A stretch of DNA of 64,000 nt from Cacconaster sp045642485 (GCA_045642485.1 JAZUIV010000002.1:12295-76294), one strand, 5' to 3'. Positions 33,340 through 41,958 are shown, counted from the stretch's first letter. Notes: generated from the letters alone by a model not told the origin. A program made the numbers and translations.

Positions 33340-34263
33340 TCAGAATTTGTTTAGTTGGAATTTCGTATCGCCCGTAGCGAAGAAGTTGCAAATCTGGGAG
33401 GCGGCCGCAAGACCGGCATTCACGTTTGCCTCGGCTGTCTCGGCACCCATCTTCTTGGGTGTCGCAAAATACCGGGCTCCGAATTTTTCAGCGAACTCCG
33501 CAGCCTTTCCGGGGGCCACGTCAGCCACATACCGCAAATCCTCCCTTTCGGTCAGCACTTTTATAAGTCCATCTTCGTCAATCACTTCCTTGCGGGCTGT
33601 ATTGATCAGGCATCCGCCTTTGGGCATCCGGGAGACCAGATCATACCCTATCGAACCTTTTGTCTGTTCGGTTGCGGGGATGTGGAGGGAAACGAAATCA
33701 GATTTTGCATAGAGTTCCTCAAGGCTTGAGGCGACCTCCGCCCCAGTAGCCTCAATCTTTTCCGCGCTCAGGAAGGGGTCGAAGGCGAGGACTTTCATCC
33801 CGAACCCCTGTGCGAGGGCCCCCACCAGACGTCCGACATTGCCGTAGGCCTGGATTCCGATTGTCTTCCCCTTGAGTTCACGGCCCGTGCCGGGAGTGAA
33901 CTGGTTGCGGTTCATATATATCATCAGTCCGATGGCAAGTTCCGCCACGGCGTTGGAATTCTGTCCCGGCGTGTTCATCGCCACCACCTTGTGCGCACTG
34001 CAGGCGGCAAGGTCCAGATTGTCGAAGCCGGCTCCGGCACGGACGACAATCTTCAACTTCGGTGCGGCCTCAACTACAGCGGCAGTCACCTTGTCCGAAC
34101 GGACTATCAGCGCGTCTGCATCGGCCACAGCCTTGATGAGTTCATCTTCACCTTCGTATTTTTCAAGCAGGGCAACAGTATGACCGTTTTCCCGAGCTAT
34201 CTTAACTATTCCGTCAGTGGCAGCCTTGGCGAAAGGCTTCTGAGTCGCTACAAGTATTTTCAT
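33340..34263 (-). CDS. serA: D-3-phosphoglycerate dehydrogenase, short form
   Basis: This 307-residue D-2-hydroxyacid dehydrogenase lacks the regulatory ACT domain. NAD-binding site: GKTIGIQAYGNVGRLVGALA (the first glycine of GxGxxG is Ala here). Substrate and catalytic parts are VVRAGAGFDNLDL and LINTARKEVIDEDGL. At the usual catalytic His (normally PHIGAST) it reads TPKKMGAETAEAN, a variant I recall from other Bacteroidales SerA proteins. It makes 3-phosphohydroxypyruvate, the first step of serine synthesis. It lies 12 bases after serC and two bases before the DUF1015 gene. Confidence 0.9.
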   Translation of the reverse strand: MKILVATQKPFAKAATDGIVKIARENGHTVALLEKYEGEDELIKAVADADALIVRSDKVTAAVVEAAPKLKIVVRAGAGFDNLDLAACSAHKVVAMNTPGQNSNAVAELAIGLMIYMNRNQFTPGTGRELKGKTIGIQAYGNVGRLVGALAQGFGMKVLAFDPFLSAEKIEATGAEVASSLEELYAKSDFVSLHIPATEQTKGSIGYDLVSRMPKGGCLINTARKEVIDEDGLIKVLTEREDLRYVADVAPGKAAEFAEKFGARYFATPKKMGAETAEANVNAGLAAASQICNFFATGDTKFQLNKF

Positions 34264-34275
34264 ATCTTCCGGAAT

Positions 34276-35346
34276 CTATTTGTGGAGTTTCTCGAATTCC
34301 TGCATACAGGCCACCAGGGCATTCACGGCCTCGACAGGGCAGGCGTTGTACAATGAAGCCCGGAAGCCTCCCACGCTGCGGTGCCCCTTGATGCCCACCA
34401 TACCGCGCTCCTTGGCGAAAGCGAAGAATTCATCCTGAAGAGCCTCCTTGCCGGGAGCCATCACGAAGCAGACATTCATAATGGATCGGTCCTCGACGGC
34501 GGCCGTACCGACGAACATTGAGTTTCTGTCAATCTCATCGTAGAGGATTCCAGCCTTTTCGACGTCAATCTTGTGAATAGCCTCTACACCTCCTATTCCC
34601 TTGAGCCACTTGAGGGTCTCGTTCATAATGAAGATGGAGAATACGGGAGGGGTGTTGAACATACTTTCACCGTCGATATGGGTGCGGTAATCGAGCATTG
34701 TGGGGATGTAACGGGTAACTTTTCCCAGCACATCCTTGCGGACAATGGCGAAAGCCACCCCCGCAGGGCCGACATTCTTCTGGGCGCCTCCATAAATCAG
34801 GGCATATTTCGAAACATCGACCGGACGGCTCATAATGTCGGATGACATATCGGCCACAAGGTTGACGGGGCAGTCCATATCGTATTTGATTTCCGTACCG
34901 TAGATGGTGTTGTTCGTCGTGATGTGGAAATAGTCCAGGTCGGACGGGATTTCATACCCCTTGGGTATATATGAATATGTCTTGTCCGCGGAAGATGCGA
35001 TTGCATATGCATTTCCGAGACCTTTTGCTTCTTTGAGAGCCTTCTTCGCCCAGACGCCCGTCTCAAGATAGGCCGCCTTGTTCTCCAGGAGGTTCATCGC
35101 CACATAAAGAAACTGGAGAGAAGCACCTCCTCCAAGGAAAAGAACTTCGTGTGTATCGGGGATATGCAGAAGTTCACGCCAGAGTGACCTGCACTCATCC
35201 ATAACAGCCTCCCACTCCTTTGTCCTGTGGGAAACGCTGATTACCGGAATACCTGTGTTCTTGAAATCTTTAAGAGCTTCTATAGCTGCATCTATCGCGG
35301 ATTGCGGAAGTACGCACGGACCCGCATTGAAATTGTACGCTTTCAT
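34276..35346 (-). CDS. serC: Phosphoserine aminotransferase
   Basis: This 356-residue class V PLP aminotransferase has AYNFNAGPCVLPQSAIDAAI at the N-terminus, ISVSHRTKEW, FLGGGASLQFLYVAMNL, and the PLP lysine in LIYGGAQKNVGPAG. The C-terminus GIKGHRSVGGFRASLYNACP is diagnostic of SerC. It converts 3-phosphohydroxypyruvate to phosphoserine. It heads a likely three-gene serine operon (serC, serA, DUF1015 gene) with a TATATTTG element (35366-35373) inside the end of the upstream yigZ gene. Confidence 0.97.
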   Translation of the reverse strand: MKAYNFNAGPCVLPQSAIDAAIEALKDFKNTGIPVISVSHRTKEWEAVMDECRSLWRELLHIPDTHEVLFLGGGASLQFLYVAMNLLENKAAYLETGVWAKKALKEAKGLGNAYAIASSADKTYSYIPKGYEIPSDLDYFHITTNNTIYGTEIKYDMDCPVNLVADMSSDIMSRPVDVSKYALIYGGAQKNVGPAGVAFAIVRKDVLGKVTRYIPTMLDYRTHIDGESMFNTPPVFSIFIMNETLKWLKGIGGVEAIHKIDVEKAGILYDEIDRNSMFVGTAAVEDRSIMNVCFVMAPGKEALQDEFFAFAKERGMVGIKGHRSVGGFRASLYNACPVEAVNALVACMQEFEKLHK

Positions 35347-35364
35347 ATTATTGTCAATAGATTC

Positions 35365-35967
35365 TCAAATATAGTGATTTATTTGGCAAAATTTCAACTG
35401 TTCCTCAAAATCTTTCACCAGAGAGAGCCGTACCTTAACCTCCAGCGTGCACTCCAGGTCGAAGGACTGTCCTGTGGCAGAGAGCCCCATCTCCTTGAGA
35501 ATCTTCATCACATCGTTCATACGCTCATACCCGAACCTGAGGATGAAATGTTCCTGAGCCAGTTTTTCCACAATCCTCGCCCCTGCAATCGCATCCTGTG
35601 CCGCGCTTTTGTAAGCCTTGATGAGTCCCGGCACACCGAGTTTCGTCCCGCCGAAATACCTGACCACCACTATCAGAATGTCACTGAGGCCCGCGGACAG
35701 AATCTGCCCGAAAATCGGGCGCCCGGCCGTGGAAGACGGCTCTCCGTCATCATTGACACGCCATTTCTCCCCCTGCGGACCTATCCTGTATGCAAAACAG
35801 TGATGACGGGCATCAAAATATTCCTTTCGCACAGAGGCGATTAGTTCTTTTGCCCGGGCCTCTGTCTCAACGGGAAAGGCGAACGCAAGAAATTTGCTCC
35901 CCAAATCCTTGTACAGCCCTTCGGACTTCTCCCCGATACTTTTGTAGCAATCTGATGCCGAATTCAT
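35365..35967 (-). CDS. YigZ/IMPACT family protein
   Basis: This 200-residue protein has an N-terminal UPF0029 (Impact) domain: SKFLAFAFPVETEARAKELI, HHCFAYRIG, NDDGEPSSTAGRPIFGQILS and VVVRYFGGTKLGVPGLIKAY (about 98-117). A C-terminal DUF1949 ferredoxin-like domain follows. Function in bacteria is unknown; a link to translation is suggested by the eukaryotic IMPACT protein. It is divergent from the gene at 36019. Confidence 0.92.
   Translation of the reverse strand: MNSASDCYKSIGEKSEGLYKDLGSKFLAFAFPVETEARAKELIASVRKEYFDARHHCFAYRIGPQGEKWRVNDDGEPSSTAGRPIFGQILSAGLSDILIVVVRYFGGTKLGVPGLIKAYKSAAQDAIAGARIVEKLAQEHFILRFGYERMNDVMKILKEMGLSATGQSFDLECTLEVKVRLSLVKDFEEQLKFCQINHYI
35366..35373 (-). promoter_or_regulatory. 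-7 element for the serC operon
   Basis: Minus-strand TATATTTG, exact TAnnTTTG, 20 bases before the serC ATG and overlapping the last codons of yigZ. No -33 TTTG at standard spacing. Confidence 0.45.
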
Positions 35968-35990
35968 ATTGTAAATGTACGCAAAAAACG

Positions 35991-35998
35991 TAAATTTG
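35991..35998 (+). promoter_or_regulatory. -7 element for the gene at 36019
   Basis: TAAATTTG, exact TAnnTTTG, 20 bases before the ATG. Confidence 0.45.
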
Positions 35999-36018
35999 CG
36001 TTACAAATCGGTTTCAAG

Positions 36019-36558
36019 ATGATTTTAAAATTCAGAGCCACGATACCCCAGAGCAAGATTTTCTACAGAATCTATGCTGTGGAGGGAAGTATGAACCTCT
36101 TCGATTTCAACACCTTCATTCTCGGAGATCTCGGCTTCGCACCCGACCAGATGGTGCTTTTTGAAGGATATGACGAAAGCGGAAAACTCTGCGGAGAATA
36201 CGGGCTGTTCGATATGGGAGACGGGTCGATGGACAGAATCTCATTTGAAAAGTTGGCGAAAGACGGGCAGACAGAACTGCACTACATCTATGATATGCGG
36301 AACGACCGCTACATCCGGCTGGTGCTGGAAGGGCAGGAGATTCTCCCGCTGTCAACTCTCCTACCCTGCCTTCTCGAGGAGAAAGGGCACGCCCCGGAGC
36401 AGTTCTCAGTGGCGTATGAAGACTATGAGGCCGTCCAGACAATCATCCCGAAGGCCTCCGCTCCCGTAGGAGACGAGGACCTCGATGATGATGACGATGA
36501 TGATGAAGAAGAGGATGACGATGAGGAGGGTGAAGAGATTTATGATGAGAATGAATAG
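36019..36558 (+). CDS. pRiA4b ORF-3-like protein with a long acidic tail
   Basis: This 179-residue protein has a first part (MILKFRATIPQSKIFYRIYA, LHYIYDMRNDRYIRLVLEG) resembling the IS1096-TnpR/plasmid pRiA4b ORF-3 fold. That fold is common in Bacteroidetes chromosomes with no transposon nearby and has no known function. From about residue 151 to the end it is almost only Asp and Glu. Such tails can mimic nucleic acid or bind basic partners. It is followed by miaA after nine bases, so the two may be co-transcribed. Confidence 0.7.
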   Translation: MILKFRATIPQSKIFYRIYAVEGSMNLFDFNTFILGDLGFAPDQMVLFEGYDESGKLCGEYGLFDMGDGSMDRISFEKLAKDGQTELHYIYDMRNDRYIRLVLEGQEILPLSTLLPCLLEEKGHAPEQFSVAYEDYEAVQTIIPKASAPVGDEDLDDDDDDDEEEDDDEEGEEIYDENE

Positions 36559-36567
36559 TTCTCGCTG

Positions 36568-37425
36568 ATGCCCGTTCTCAAGGTAATTCTAGGCCCCACC
36601 GCAGTCGGCAAGACAGACTACAGCATTGACCTGGCGCTGAAGTTGCACTGCCCTATAATTTCCTGTGACTCAAGACAAATTTTCCGGGGGATGGCAATAG
36701 GCACCGCCCAGCCGTCAAAGGAACAGCTGGAGATGGTCAGGCACTATTTCATAGCCTGCAGGAATCCTGACGAACATTACACGGCCGGACTTTTCGAAAT
36801 CGAAGCCCTGAGCCTTCTGGAAGAACTTTTCAAGGAATACGACACCGTCGTGATGACCGGAGGGAGCGGTCTCTATGTGGATGCCCTATGCAACGGACTG
36901 GACAATTTCCCCGCCGCAGACCTTGAACTGCGCAAAAAACTGACCGCAAGGGCGAAGGAGGAAGGGCTTCCCGCTCTCCGCCGGGAACTGCAGATTCTGG
37001 ACCCCGAATCCTATGCGACAATCGACATCGCCAATCCGCAAAGGGTGGTCCGCGCATTGGAAGTGACTCTGTCCACGGGCCGCAAATTTTCCGCATTCAA
37101 GACCAACACCGCGAGGAAGCGCCGGTTCGACATAGAAAAGTACTGCCTTGTACGCCCACGTGAAGAACTGTACGGGCGGATTGAGGCCCGGGTGGACGCA
37201 ATGTTCGAAGCCGGGCTCGTGGAGGAAGTCCGCCGCCTGACTCCGTACCGGGATATGCCGGCGCTGAACACGGTGGGATACAGGGAGGTTTTCCAATACC
37301 TCGACGGGGATATCGACATAAAAGAAGTGTTGCGCCTGATAAAGCGCAACACCCGTCATTATGCCAAGCGCCAGATTACTTACTGGGCGCGGGATCCTCA
37401 AATCGAATATATTACTTCTTGGTAG
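36568..37425 (+). CDS. miaA: tRNA dimethylallyltransferase
   Basis: This 285-residue enzyme adds a dimethylallyl group to A37 of UNN-decoding tRNAs. It has the P-loop VILGPTAVGKTDYSIDLALK, ISCDSRQIFRGMAIGTAQPS (substrate loop), VMTGGSGLYVDALCNGLD, NPQRVVRALEV, and TVGYREVFQYLDG with KRNTRHYAKRQITYW near the end. It is slightly shorter than E. coli MiaA but complete. The 3' end overlaps the convergent FKBP gene by 14 bases. Confidence 0.96.
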   Translation: MPVLKVILGPTAVGKTDYSIDLALKLHCPIISCDSRQIFRGMAIGTAQPSKEQLEMVRHYFIACRNPDEHYTAGLFEIEALSLLEELFKEYDTVVMTGGSGLYVDALCNGLDNFPAADLELRKKLTARAKEEGLPALRRELQILDPESYATIDIANPQRVVRALEVTLSTGRKFSAFKTNTARKRRFDIEKYCLVRPREELYGRIEARVDAMFEAGLVEEVRRLTPYRDMPALNTVGYREVFQYLDGDIDIKEVLRLIKRNTRHYAKRQITYWARDPQIEYITSW

Positions 37426-38140
37426 CCTGTGTCTGGGGCTCTACGTAAGGGGAGACCTTGATTACCTCAACTTTGAACTTGAGAGCCTCGTTGGGGCCGA
37501 TCTTGTCACCCTGAGCACGTTCACCGTAAGCGAGGTTCGCGGGAATCCAGAGAGTGATTTCTCCACCTTCGCCGACAAGCTGCATTCCTTCAGTCCAGCC
37601 TTTGATGACCCTGTTGAGAGGGAAAGTGACTGCTTCACCCCTTTCGTACGAAGAGTCGAAGACAACACCGTCAAGAGTCGCGCCTTCATAGTTGACCTCG
37701 ACTGTATCCTTCTCACTTGCGGCTTTTACTGTGCCCTCGCGGACTATCTGATACTGAAGACCGCTTTCGGTAGTCTTGACTCCTTCCTTTGAAGCATTCT
37801 CCGCGAAGAATTTTTCAGCCTTTGCCAGGTTTGCCTCACCGACAATCTCCATCCTCTTCTGGATGAAGCCGTTCACTGTGCCATAGAATTCTTCCTGAGA
37901 GATTTCAACGCCGTCACCGGCAGCCTTGATGCCTTCGACAATCTTGTTGATGTTGAGAGCGCCCATATTGGAGTAGGTGATTGAACGGCCGAGGTTGTAG
38001 CCGAGCATATAACTGACTGAATCCACCTGGGCTTTGGATATGCCGGCGGGCTGTTTTTCAGATGATGTCATAGAGGAGCAGGATGAAAATGCAAATGCTC
38101 CGAGTGCGCATACAGCGACAATCAAAAGTGTTTTTTTCAT
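37412..38140 (-). CDS. FKBP-type peptidyl-prolyl isomerase, lipoprotein
   Basis: This 242-residue FklB/Mip-like protein has a signal peptide with lipobox FSSCSSM. An N-terminal dimerisation helix region (SYMLGYNLGRSITYSNMGAL, residues about 40-130) precedes the FKBP domain: TVEVNYEGATLDGVVFDSSY, FPLNRVIKGWTEGMQLVGEG and WIPANLAYGERAQGDKIGPN. It should assist folding of exported proteins in the periplasm. Its promoter (-7 at 38194-38201, TTTG at 38222-38225) interleaves with that of the divergent thioredoxin-like gene. Confidence 0.94.
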   Translation of the reverse strand: MKKTLLIVAVCALGAFAFSSCSSMTSSEKQPAGISKAQVDSVSYMLGYNLGRSITYSNMGALNINKIVEGIKAAGDGVEISQEEFYGTVNGFIQKRMEIVGEANLAKAEKFFAENASKEGVKTTESGLQYQIVREGTVKAASEKDTVEVNYEGATLDGVVFDSSYERGEAVTFPLNRVIKGWTEGMQLVGEGGEITLWIPANLAYGERAQGDKIGPNEALKFKVEVIKVSPYVEPQTQATKK

Positions 38141-38193
38141 TATAGTAGATATTTACGAAATTGACTATGTTACAGTTTTTTCCGAACAGCCGG

Positions 38194-38225
38194 CAAATAT
38201 AGTAAATTTTGAAAATGTCAACAAA
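38194..38225 (-). promoter_or_regulatory. Promoter of the FKBP lipoprotein gene
   Basis: Minus strand TTTG (38222-38225), 20-base spacer, TATATTTG (38194-38201). Both elements match the consensus. Confidence 0.6.
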
Positions 38226-38238
38226 ATTATTAGATTTG
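38208..38238 (+). promoter_or_regulatory. Promoter of the TlpA-like lipoprotein gene
   Basis: TTTG (38208-38211), 19-base spacer, TAGATTTG (38231-38238), then ATG at 38277. It physically overlaps the divergent FKBP promoter, so polymerases on the two would compete. Confidence 0.6.
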
Positions 38239-38276
38239 CACGTATTGAGCAATCGAAAAAACAGAAACACCATACA

Positions 38277-39356
38277 ATGAAGAAACTCCTGATTGTCCTG
38301 GCCGTATGGGCCGCACTAGCCCAGGGCTGCACTCCCAAAGGCAGTTATGTCCTCAAGGGAACCGTGAAAGATTCATTGGCCACCCTCCCCGGGGCGGCAA
38401 TCGTCATCACCGATATGGCAAGTGGCGAAAAAGACACTGTCGCCATTGAAAACGGCTCTTTCTCCCTGACCGGGACCGCCGACATAACCAGCTGCAAGCA
38501 GGTGATGCTGGCCTTCATAGACGCACCGGCAGTCAAGCACAAACTCTACGCATCATTCATTCCCGAAGAAGGGACAATCAAGCTGGACCTTGACAATCGC
38601 ACCGTCAAAGGAGGGGCTGTCAACAAATCGATGGAGAGTTTGGCCGAACGTTCCAAAATACTGATTGACACACTAATGGCCAAATACGAAAAACTGAATG
38701 CGGGAAAAATCCTGGAAACCGAATTTGAAGAGGCCGAAAAAGCCTACATTGAAGTGACCAAGGACGCCGTCAGGTCAAATCCCGACAATTACGTCGGTCT
38801 CAACGCACTCAGGGAAATCATCTACGACATCGATCTGGCCGAACTCGACGAACTTCTGTCACTCTGCTCCGACTTTATCAGGAACGACGCCAAAGTCTCA
38901 AGGATAAGAGAACTCAAGGTTGCCGAGAATGCCTCAGGTGAAGGCAAGATGTTCATCGACTTCAACGGATCCACCCCCGACGGCAGATTTACCAAACTCT
39001 CCGACTTTGTGGGTCAGGGGAAATATGTCCTGGTCGATTTCTGGGCCTCCTGGTGCGGCCCGTGCCGTCAGGAAATCCCCAACATCAGGGAAGCCTACGA
39101 CAGATTCTCAAAGAAGGGGCTCACCGTTGTGGGCGTAGCCGTATGGGATGGCGACAACAGTGCATCAAAGAAGGCAATGAAGGAGTTGGATATGAAGTGG
39201 AATCAGATCTTTGTAGGGAACGACCGCACAGCCACGGATTCCTATGGAATCGCCGGCATCCCTCATATCATCCTCTTCGCTCCCGACGGGACCATCTACA
39301 AGAGAGACCTGCGTGGAGAGGACATTTGCAAAACAATAGCAGGAGTACTCGAATAA
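38277..39356 (+). CDS. TlpA-like thiol-disulfide oxidoreductase lipoprotein (DUF4369 type)
   Basis: This 359-residue protein has a signal peptide with lipobox ALAQGC. A DUF4369-like beta domain (about 24-120) and a helical linker come before the thioredoxin domain (about 222-359), whose active site is DFWASWCGPCRQEIPNIRE; the cis-Pro loop is GIPHIILF. It should reduce or isomerise disulfides or thiols at the envelope. The ATG at 38277 is supported by the signal peptide and by the promoter upstream; a longer frame runs through the promoter. It contrasts with the CxxC-less paralogue at 7323. It is followed after 12 bases by the DUF4831 gene. Confidence 0.92.
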   Translation: MKKLLIVLAVWAALAQGCTPKGSYVLKGTVKDSLATLPGAAIVITDMASGEKDTVAIENGSFSLTGTADITSCKQVMLAFIDAPAVKHKLYASFIPEEGTIKLDLDNRTVKGGAVNKSMESLAERSKILIDTLMAKYEKLNAGKILETEFEEAEKAYIEVTKDAVRSNPDNYVGLNALREIIYDIDLAELDELLSLCSDFIRNDAKVSRIRELKVAENASGEGKMFIDFNGSTPDGRFTKLSDFVGQGKYVLVDFWASWCGPCRQEIPNIREAYDRFSKKGLTVVGVAVWDGDNSASKKAMKELDMKWNQIFVGNDRTATDSYGIAGIPHIILFAPDGTIYKRDLRGEDICKTIAGVLE

Positions 39357-39368
39357 CATCAACACAAT

Positions 39369-40403
39369 ATGAAAAGTGCAGCATTGACCTCCATATTTCT
39401 GGCTTTCGCATTTGCATTGCAGGCGCAGGCCGTCCCCAACGGAGCCGTGATATACGCCTTGCCCCAAACAACCATAACCCTCACTGTAGAAGCCCGATAC
39501 AGCGTCTTCACAGCAGGCCCCTATGCCCAATATGCCCAAAAATATCTCGGATATGAAGCCAAACGTTCGTCCTTCACGGAGTGCACCGTTACGGACATAA
39601 CGGTCACCCCCTATGTAGAGGCCGACCCGGCCGGAAGATATGCCATCAACCTCTCCGAGAAAATTCCCTCCAATTTCCTGCAATTCTGCAGCCAGGGGCT
39701 CATCGTAATGTCTGACAGCTACACCGGAAAGCCCGCCGGATTCAGGTTTCCCAGTCAGGCTGGAGCGGAAGTTTTCATCGGCAAGGCTCCTGAAGGGAAT
39801 CTCGCGGGAGAGACCACAACCCTGTACAGAATGGTGAAAAAGGAGACGGGATTCGAAAAAGTGGCCGTACCCCAAAGTCAGGTAGTGGAAAAATCTCTCG
39901 AAAAGAAGGCTGAGGAAGCTGCAAAGCATATCTTCAACATTCGCGAAAAGAAGACTCAGATAATCACGGGCGACACTGATGCCACATTCAGCGGAGAAGC
40001 GCTCGGAGCCGCCGTCGCGGAGCTCAACAGGATGGAGGACGAGTACCTCAGCCTATTCTACGGCATCACCGAAACCTTCACGCAGAAAATGTCCTTCGAT
40101 GTCACTCCGAAAGCTGGAGTAAACAAATACACTGCATTCAAGATTGCCGACGGCCAAGGGCTTGTCAGCGCCTCCTCACCTCAGGGCCGGGCCGTCTCCA
40201 TCGAGTTGACCGCCGAAAGCGTCGCACCCGTCAATGACTCCGGCGCCAAATCCAGCAACGCACCCGTGGTGAATTACCGAATCCCCGCCGTGGCATCCTG
40301 CAAGATAGTGGATTCAGGCAAGACTCTGCTCGAGACCCGAATCCCTGTCTATCAGATGGGCCAGACCTGCTCATTCCCTATCAACACCCTGCTAACCAAA
40401 TAA
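39369..40403 (+). CDS. DUF4831 family secreted protein
   Basis: This 344-residue protein has a signal peptide (MKSAALTSIFLAFAFALQAQ). Marks are VIYALPQTTITLTVEARYSV and GPYAQYAQKYLGYE near the N-terminus, then EYLSLFYGITETFTQKMSFD and a C-terminal VVNYRIPAVASCKIVDSGKT. This matches DUF4831, a Bacteroidetes family with no known function, probably periplasmic. It lies between the TlpA-like gene and pepD in the same direction with short gaps (12 and 9 bases). Confidence 0.82.
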   Translation: MKSAALTSIFLAFAFALQAQAVPNGAVIYALPQTTITLTVEARYSVFTAGPYAQYAQKYLGYEAKRSSFTECTVTDITVTPYVEADPAGRYAINLSEKIPSNFLQFCSQGLIVMSDSYTGKPAGFRFPSQAGAEVFIGKAPEGNLAGETTTLYRMVKKETGFEKVAVPQSQVVEKSLEKKAEEAAKHIFNIREKKTQIITGDTDATFSGEALGAAVAELNRMEDEYLSLFYGITETFTQKMSFDVTPKAGVNKYTAFKIADGQGLVSASSPQGRAVSIELTAESVAPVNDSGAKSSNAPVVNYRIPAVASCKIVDSGKTLLETRIPVYQMGQTCSFPINTLLTK

Positions 40404-40412
40404 GAAGTTGTT

Positions 40413-41876
40413 ATGCCTATAAGAAATCTCGAACCGAAGAATGTGTGGACCAATTTCCACGCACTCACGCAAATACCCCGCCCCAGCGGACACACCCAGA
40501 AAGTAGCGGATTTCCTCGTGAAGTTCGGAAAAGACCTCGGTCTTGAATCATTCAAGGATGAATGTGGGAACGTGATAATAAGGAAGCCTGCCACTCCCGG
40601 AATGGAGAACCGTAAAGGCATCATCCTGCAGGCCCATATGGATATGGTGCCCCAGAAGAACAACGACAAGGTTCACGACTTCACCAAAGACCCCATCTCC
40701 ACCCGCATAGTGAAGGAGGAGGACGGTGACTGGGTATATGCCTGCGGCACAACCCTCGGCGCCGATGACGGGCTGGGCATTGCGGCCGCGATGAGCGTAC
40801 TCGAGTCGAAAACCATCAAGCACGGCCCCATCGAGGCTCTCTTCACTGTTGACGAGGAGACCAGGATGGTCGGAGCAAAGGCGCTGAAGCCGGGCGTACT
40901 GCGCGGAGAGATTCTTTTGAACCTCGACTCCGAGACAGAGGGCGAGCTCTATGTGGGATGCGCCGGCGGAATCGATGCAAATGTAGAATTCAAATACAGG
41001 ACGGAGCCCCTCCCTGAAGGATACAAGGCTCTGAAGATAGTTGTCACCGGACTTCGCGGCGGCCACTCAGGAATGGAAATCAACGAAGGTCGCGGGAATG
41101 CCAACAAAACTATGGCAAGAGTACTCCTGCCGCTGCTCCGCAATTTCAAGGGCCGTCTGGCCAGTTTTGACGGAGGCAATATGCGCAATGCCATCCCCCG
41201 CGAAGCGGAAGCCGTCATTGCCGTCCCCGCAGAGAAAATCGCCGCCGCCACCGAACTGGTTGAAAAAACTTTCGGGACAATCAAATCCGAACTGCATCGC
41301 ATCGACCCGGGGCTCGTAATCACGGTAGAGCCGTCACGCTCCCGCAAGGTGATTGCCGGGACAACAGGCAAGAAACTCGTTCAGGCCATCTATGCCTGCC
41401 CCAACAACGTGGACCGTATGAGCCTTGAGATTGAAGGATTGGTGGAAACCTCAAACAACCTGGCAATTGTCAAGACAGGCAAAGATAAAATCACCGTGAA
41501 TACACTGCTCAGAGGAGCCACGGATTCACTGAAGGAGGACCTCGCGGAATCCGTTCGCGCGGCGTTCGAACTGGCTGGGGCAAAAGTCTGGTTCGACGGA
41601 GGCTACAGCGGCTGGAGCCCTAACCTCGAATCCCCGATTCTCAAGACTATGAAGGCCCAGTACAGGAAACTTTACGGGACCGACCCCGCAGTGATGGCCA
41701 TTCACGCCGGCCTCGAATGTGGAATCTTCGGAGAAGCCTATCCCGACTGGGATATGATTTCCTGCGGCCCTACCCTGAAATCACCCCACTCTCCCGCGGA
41801 GAGATGCTTCATCCCTTCAGTAGGGAAATGGTGGAATTTCCTGACGGCGGTCCTGGAGGATGCTCCGGCAAAATAG
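40413..41876 (+). CDS. pepD: Aminoacyl-histidine dipeptidase (M20 family, PepD)
   Basis: This 487-residue M20 metallopeptidase cuts Xaa-His and other dipeptides in the cytoplasm. Metal and catalytic sites: GIILQAHMDMVPQ, YACGTTLGADDGLGIAAAMS, LFTVDEETRMVGAKAL, LNLDSETEGELYVGCAGG, and the final GPTLKSPHSPAERCFIPS. The dimerisation (lid) domain is in the middle (about 205-390). Motif order and length match PepD. It is third in a possible unit with the TlpA and DUF4831 genes. Confidence 0.95.
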   Translation: MPIRNLEPKNVWTNFHALTQIPRPSGHTQKVADFLVKFGKDLGLESFKDECGNVIIRKPATPGMENRKGIILQAHMDMVPQKNNDKVHDFTKDPISTRIVKEEDGDWVYACGTTLGADDGLGIAAAMSVLESKTIKHGPIEALFTVDEETRMVGAKALKPGVLRGEILLNLDSETEGELYVGCAGGIDANVEFKYRTEPLPEGYKALKIVVTGLRGGHSGMEINEGRGNANKTMARVLLPLLRNFKGRLASFDGGNMRNAIPREAEAVIAVPAEKIAAATELVEKTFGTIKSELHRIDPGLVITVEPSRSRKVIAGTTGKKLVQAIYACPNNVDRMSLEIEGLVETSNNLAIVKTGKDKITVNTLLRGATDSLKEDLAESVRAAFELAGAKVWFDGGYSGWSPNLESPILKTMKAQYRKLYGTDPAVMAIHAGLECGIFGEAYPDWDMISCGPTLKSPHSPAERCFIPSVGKWWNFLTAVLEDAPAK

Positions 41877-41907
41877 TTTGCATATTCAATTATTATTCTT
41901 ATATTTG
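41877..41907 (+). promoter_or_regulatory. Promoter of the rpsF-rpsR-rplI operon
   Basis: TTTG (41877-41880), 19-base spacer, TATATTTG (41900-41907): a full consensus promoter, placed directly after the pepD stop codon and 52 bases before rpsF. Confidence 0.75.
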
Positions 41908-41908
41908 C

Positions 41909-41935
41909 AGCCCTTTCGGATTCCGAAGGGGCTGA
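41909..41935 (+). promoter_or_regulatory. Leader hairpin upstream of rpsF, candidate autoregulatory site
   Basis: CAGCCCTTTCGG and CCGAAGGGGCTG pair almost completely around a short ATT loop at the very start of the predicted mRNA. There is no T-tract, so it is not a terminator. Leaders of rpsF in several phyla bind the S6:S18 complex for feedback control; whether this hairpin does is inference. Confidence 0.45.
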
Positions 41936-41958
41936 TTTATTAATTAAACCTTTAAAAA

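Noticed and set aside
36019..36558. Active insertion sequence (TnpR-like gene)
   Set aside because: No transposase, terminal inverted repeats or target duplication are seen around it. The fold is common in ordinary Bacteroidetes chromosomes.
38034..38276. 81-codon N-terminal extension of the TlpA-like lipoprotein
   Set aside because: It would cross both divergent promoters and bury the signal peptide inside the protein.
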